Shown here: piece after piece, positions 61,501 to 64,000 of the stretch | Position numbering within the stretch: the first letter of the stretch is position 1 | Layout: each line of letters opens with the position of its first letter | Assembly: GCF_000003815.2 (NCBI RefSeq) | Contig: NC_049979.1 | Span: 11,137,381-11,201,380, forward strand | Direction of reading: 5' to 3' | Source of the DNA: Branchiostoma floridae | Taxonomy: Eukaryota; Chordata; Leptocardii; Amphioxiformes; Branchiostomatidae | Length of the DNA: 64,000 nucleotides | The notes under the pieces: generated by a model | What the model was told of the DNA's origin: nothing | The model's database searches: none | Seen by the model: the letters and a program-made list of their open reading frames with translations, nothing else | Position numbers and translations under genes: made by a program

Positions 61501-63913
61501 TTACTGTAGTAATTAATACATTGGAATTATGTATTCTCAATGTCATGAACTTGCCTAGGAGAGCTTGTTACAAAACTGCCAAAGTTCCAAGATTTTAAAG
61601 TAAGTTGAAGCATGAGGAAAGTCACCTCTGAATTGGTCAGACTCTCCAGTGATGTGGGGAGAACTCTGTAACCTCCACTGTTGCATGTTTCTCCACCAGT
61701 GTTCACGTGTGTGTGGCATTGGGACGCAGACTCGTGAGGTGACCTGTGTCGCGCCTAACGAGGTGAACCGCTGCGACCCCGAGTCCAAACCACCGACGGA
61801 GAAGTCGTGTAACTCAGGACCATGCCAGGGGGTGGAGTGGATGGTGTCAGAGTGGACAGATGTAAGTACTGGGAAATGTAGGGGTTAAGCACTTTCATGA
61901 CCTTACTTTCCTACTTGAAGTCAATTTGTTCACTTGAGCAGAAGATGAGAATGATGTGTAACTGTTTCAACATGGAAAAATGCTTAATTTGTATTTTGAA
62001 CTCAATCGTACAACCTTGTACACGTACATGTAACTGTGTCTTGAATTGACTGTCTTATTCACTAAGTATCTATTGACATACATGTACATGTAGAAACTGA
62101 GACTGATGAGACATCTGTATAGGCCATCTATTAAGACAACAATGGCAAAAGAAAAGACATGTGGAAGGTATTGAGACAAGATTGTCTCACAGTGCTCTGA
62201 CTTCTGTGTAGGGGGCCTGTGTTCATGTCATTGAAGACTTAACGGTGATTAAGGTCTTGCAAAAATCATCCTCTCAATCTTGTGCTTTGTAGCTATAATG
62301 ATTACAGGAAGTCTTCAGGATGTAGAAGACTTAAGGGGATTGAAACTGTCTTCCAGTGAACAGGCTCCTGTGAAGAGCACTGAGGGCTTGTCCTGCAGCA
62401 TTTACTGTAAATGCATTTAAGTTTGTGGGGATTTAATTTTGGGGTAGCAGGAAAAGGACTGTTCGCAGTGGTTTTAAGTTTTAAAATATTCGCGGTAAAT
62501 TTGCAACGCAAAAATCGCGAAATTAAAACCACTGAAAATTTCTCCATTTACAGTACTATGACTGCAGTCTTATTCACACTCTTTTTCTAATGCTTGGTGG
62601 CCATGATGACTACGTAATTGTTTCCAGTGCACAGACTCCTGTGACGAGGGGATGTCCTCCCGTAGCCTGTACTGCTCCAGCCGGGACGGCCACCTGTACC
62701 CTGAGGAGATGTGTGACGCATACCGAAAACCTGACAAGATGAGGAAGTGTGCGGCGTCACAGGAGTGCCTCCCACAGTGGCACGCCTCCCAGTGGAGTAA
62801 GGTAGGACATTTTCACCATGTTTTCAACAGGTGACATTTAACCCCAAAAAGGAAGGAAACAGTGTTTGAAAGGACTCCCATGGCCAGGATTAGAATTTAG
62901 AAATGGAGAGAGTCCTGCTCTCAAAATCTTTTAGTTACAATCTTCTGTCATCCTCAATTGTATGGAGGTGAAGTATCAAGTACATGTAAGTAGCATTGCA
63001 ATGCAGTAGTGCTTGTTTTTAGCTTGTCAATAAGTGTGCGGTGGTTCTCCTGTGTGCTGTGGTTTGAAGCCTGATGTTGTTCCCGCATACCAGCTTTACC
63101 TCATTATCTGAAATGACCAATTGAATCCCATGCAATATTGATGGTTACTGTGTATATTCCTGCCAGTGTTCTGCTGAGTGTGGAGACGGTGTGCAGACCA
63201 GGATGGTGATGTGTGCCGCCCTGGTGGGGAACTCCCTACAGCTTCTCCAGGAGGAGCAGTGCTCCCAGGAGGGCAGGTTTGACAACATGAGGTCATGCAA
63301 GGTCAAGGAGTGCCATGCCATGTGGTATGCTGGGCCTTGGAGCAAGGTATGGGATGTTTGTGTTGGTAAGGTCACTGCCCTAGTTTATATAGGGGCATCT
63401 TAATGTGACACCCTGGAATAACACCCAGACAGGAACATCTGTCACCCTAAGTATTGACTGCTAGACAGAATATGTCACCATCTTATATGAAATATTGACA
63501 ATACAATGAGGATCATGATGTGATTTGAATTGAAACTGTCTTATAGAATTGTCTAGTTCCTTGTTTATGTTTTACTTCAGAAATCTTACACTGTTGAAAC
63601 AAATTCGATTCAACTCTTATTAGCAAAATTTGCCAACTTCTGTGTGAAAATGAAAAACAAAATATACATGTATACACCGTGTAATGTTTAAAGACTTGAT
63701 AAAGAGGATATCATGGATGTAGCCCAACAATGATGCCATTTAGAGTTCGGATGTTCTGTTTCCCCCTGTAGTGCTCGCAGCAGTGTGATGGTGGGACCAG
63801 GAGAAGGGAGATCATGTGCTTTGCCGACGGTGCTCTTGTCAATCAGTCCAACTGCGATGCAGGGAACAAGCCTGAAGACACTGGGATCTGTAATCTTATC
63901 CCATGCACTCAAG
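49539..63913 (+). CDS. PAPLN: Papilin-like extracellular matrix protein, fifteen internal exons (both ends missing)
   Basis: Exons: 49539-49672, 52895-52955, 54460-54562, 58263-58393, 58586-58709, 58935-59015, 59231-59403, 59702-59834, 60133-60253, 60784-60862, 61070-61201, 61700-61861, 62628-62801, 63167-63346 and 63772-63913. All have AG/GT ends and matching phases and give about 643 residues. A basic site (RKKR) precedes the first thrombospondin type 1 repeat ([20 protein letters not shown]). Next come the ADAMTS-type cysteine-rich region ([49 protein letters not shown]) and the spacer ([32 protein letters not shown]). At least six further TSP1 repeats follow (for example [39 protein letters not shown]). 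The order and wording match papilin more closely than ADAMTSL proteins, and no metalloprotease domain is seen in the captured part. Kunitz, Ig and PLAC modules would lie past position 64000. It is a secreted basement-membrane protein. Confidence 0.9.
49699..49714. repeat. Isolated CTCCAAGCAGA MITE end
   Basis: GTCTCCAAGCAGATGT lies 27 bp after the first captured papilin donor. Its partner end was not found nearby, so the copy is probably truncated. Confidence 0.45.
49933..50185 (-). repeat. LTR (3' LTR in element orientation)
   Basis: 253 bp, TGTCACGGTGGCATGG to CCTCGTGACA. It contains a tandem CTCGTGACAC pair at its inner end. Confidence 0.9.
51559..51812 (-). repeat. LTR (5' LTR in element orientation)
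   Basis: 254 bp, nearly identical to 49933-50185. The adjacent minus-strand sequence TCTGGTAGTACGG could be a primer-binding site of unusual type, but no specific tRNA is proposed. Confidence 0.9.
52973..53190. mobile_element. MITE of the CTCCAAGCAGA family
   Basis: Perfect 14-bp ends, ATCTCCAAGCAGAT and ATCTGCTTGGAGAT, enclose 218 bp. The inner CTCAAGGAGGTTGAAAAAAG pairs with TTTTTAACCTCCTTG. The left end begins only 17 bp after the papilin exon that ends at 52955. Confidence 0.85.
53191..54459 (+). other. Papilin intron, remainder after MITE
   Basis: No additional gene or clear repeat is seen. Short frames on both strands have no family resemblance. Confidence 0.5.
54563..58262 (+). other. 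Large papilin intron (3.7 kb)
   Basis: No exon in the required phase was found between the flanking papilin exons, whose joined reading ([13 protein letters not shown]) is continuous with the family. A solitary MITE-end-like TTTCCAAGCAGATGT lies at about 55230 and a GGCTGGATACCAGGCC fragment near 57180. The rest is unrecognised. Confidence 0.55.
60288..60420 (+). repeat. Possible decayed tRNA-derived SINE
   Basis: GTGGCGTGTCTAGTGGTTAA resembles a polymerase III A box, and GTGGAAGTTCCAAGC about 35 bp later resembles a degraded B box. It is followed by a body with GACCAAGGAAGGTCATCAG. It lies in a papilin intron. Confidence 0.35.
61011..61024. repeat. Isolated CTCCAAGCAGA MITE right end
   Basis: ATCTGCTTGGAGAT lies 45 bp upstream of the papilin exon at 61070. 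No matching left end occurs in the intron. Confidence 0.45.
62403..62555. mobile_element. MITE of the TACTGTAAATG family
   Basis: TACTGTAAATGC and CCATTTACAGTA are inverted ends. Inner blocks GTGGGGATTTAATTT, TTCGCGGTAAAT and AATCGCGAAATTAAAACCAC resemble the copy at 13277-13488. It lies in a papilin intron, 72 bp before the exon at 62628. Confidence 0.75.
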
Positions 63914-64000
63914 GTCAGTATCATTACAGTTTTGGGCTGTTACTTTTTGGTTTTACTTGTTCTACTTTTGTTCTATGTTAAGTCTGATTCTCCTGTAGTG

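Noticed and set aside
49539..63913. ADAMTS metalloprotease identity
   Set aside because: The captured part begins directly with a TSP1 repeat preceded by a basic site, with no reprolysin zinc motif, and the module wording and many tandem TSP1 repeats fit papilin better. A missing 5' part leaves a small residual doubt.

Overview
This is animal nuclear DNA with intron-rich genes, no operons, roughly 40% GC and a dense population of small transposons. The genes and repeats fit a cephalochordate (lancelet, Branchiostoma). That assignment is inference: it rests on deuterostome-type protein sequences, on a PCNX4-DHRS7 gene pair that also exists in human, and on the MITE-rich introns. Two runs of N (10322-10755 and 35709-36056) mark assembly gaps.

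Layout. (1) 379-2190, minus strand: the first two coding exons of an SLC1A excitatory amino-acid transporter that runs off the left edge, with a foldback mariner-type element in the intron. (2) 2.2-11.6 kb: no convincing intact gene. It holds a tRNA-derived SINE, a deleted mariner that still encodes the transposase N-terminus, a three-copy diverged repeat, possible sushi-domain exon remnants and MITEs. (3) 11646-24912, plus strand: a complete nine-exon pecanex-like 4 gene (PCNX4). A compact antisense gene lies inside its second intron and encodes an N-myristoylation-type coiled-coil protein. The end of the PCNX4 coding region has been copied into a 54-bp tandem array. (4) 28332-31377, minus strand: a complete seven-exon DHRS7 short-chain dehydrogenase gene, convergent with PCNX4. 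(5) 33101-35287, plus strand: a five-exon gene for a 201-residue protein that joins a single N-terminal membrane segment to a GKAP/SAPAP (DLGAP) homology domain and ends in a class I PDZ-ligand-like tail. This is the most unusual gene here. (6) 38-46 kb: an apparently intact 1,955-residue Helitron Rep/helicase on the minus strand, with an N-terminal cysteine-peptidase-like domain and a minisatellite on each side. (7) 46.7-47.8 kb: a non-autonomous inverted-repeat DNA element. (8) 49539-63913, plus strand: fifteen exons of a papilin-like extracellular matrix gene, incomplete at both ends. Its first captured intron holds a young non-autonomous LTR retrotransposon with nearly identical LTRs and a 4-bp target duplication.

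The host genes do not form one pathway. They cover glutamate transport, a multipass membrane protein, an ER-type oxidoreductase, a scaffold-domain membrane protein and a matrix glycoprotein. What links them is gene order: PCNX4 and DHRS7 are convergent neighbours here and, from recalled human gene order, on chromosome 14q23. DLGAP5 and PAPLN are also on human 14q, which suggests a conserved ancestral linkage. All exon boundaries were placed by hand from GT/AG sites, reading phase and family similarity, without transcripts or database searches.
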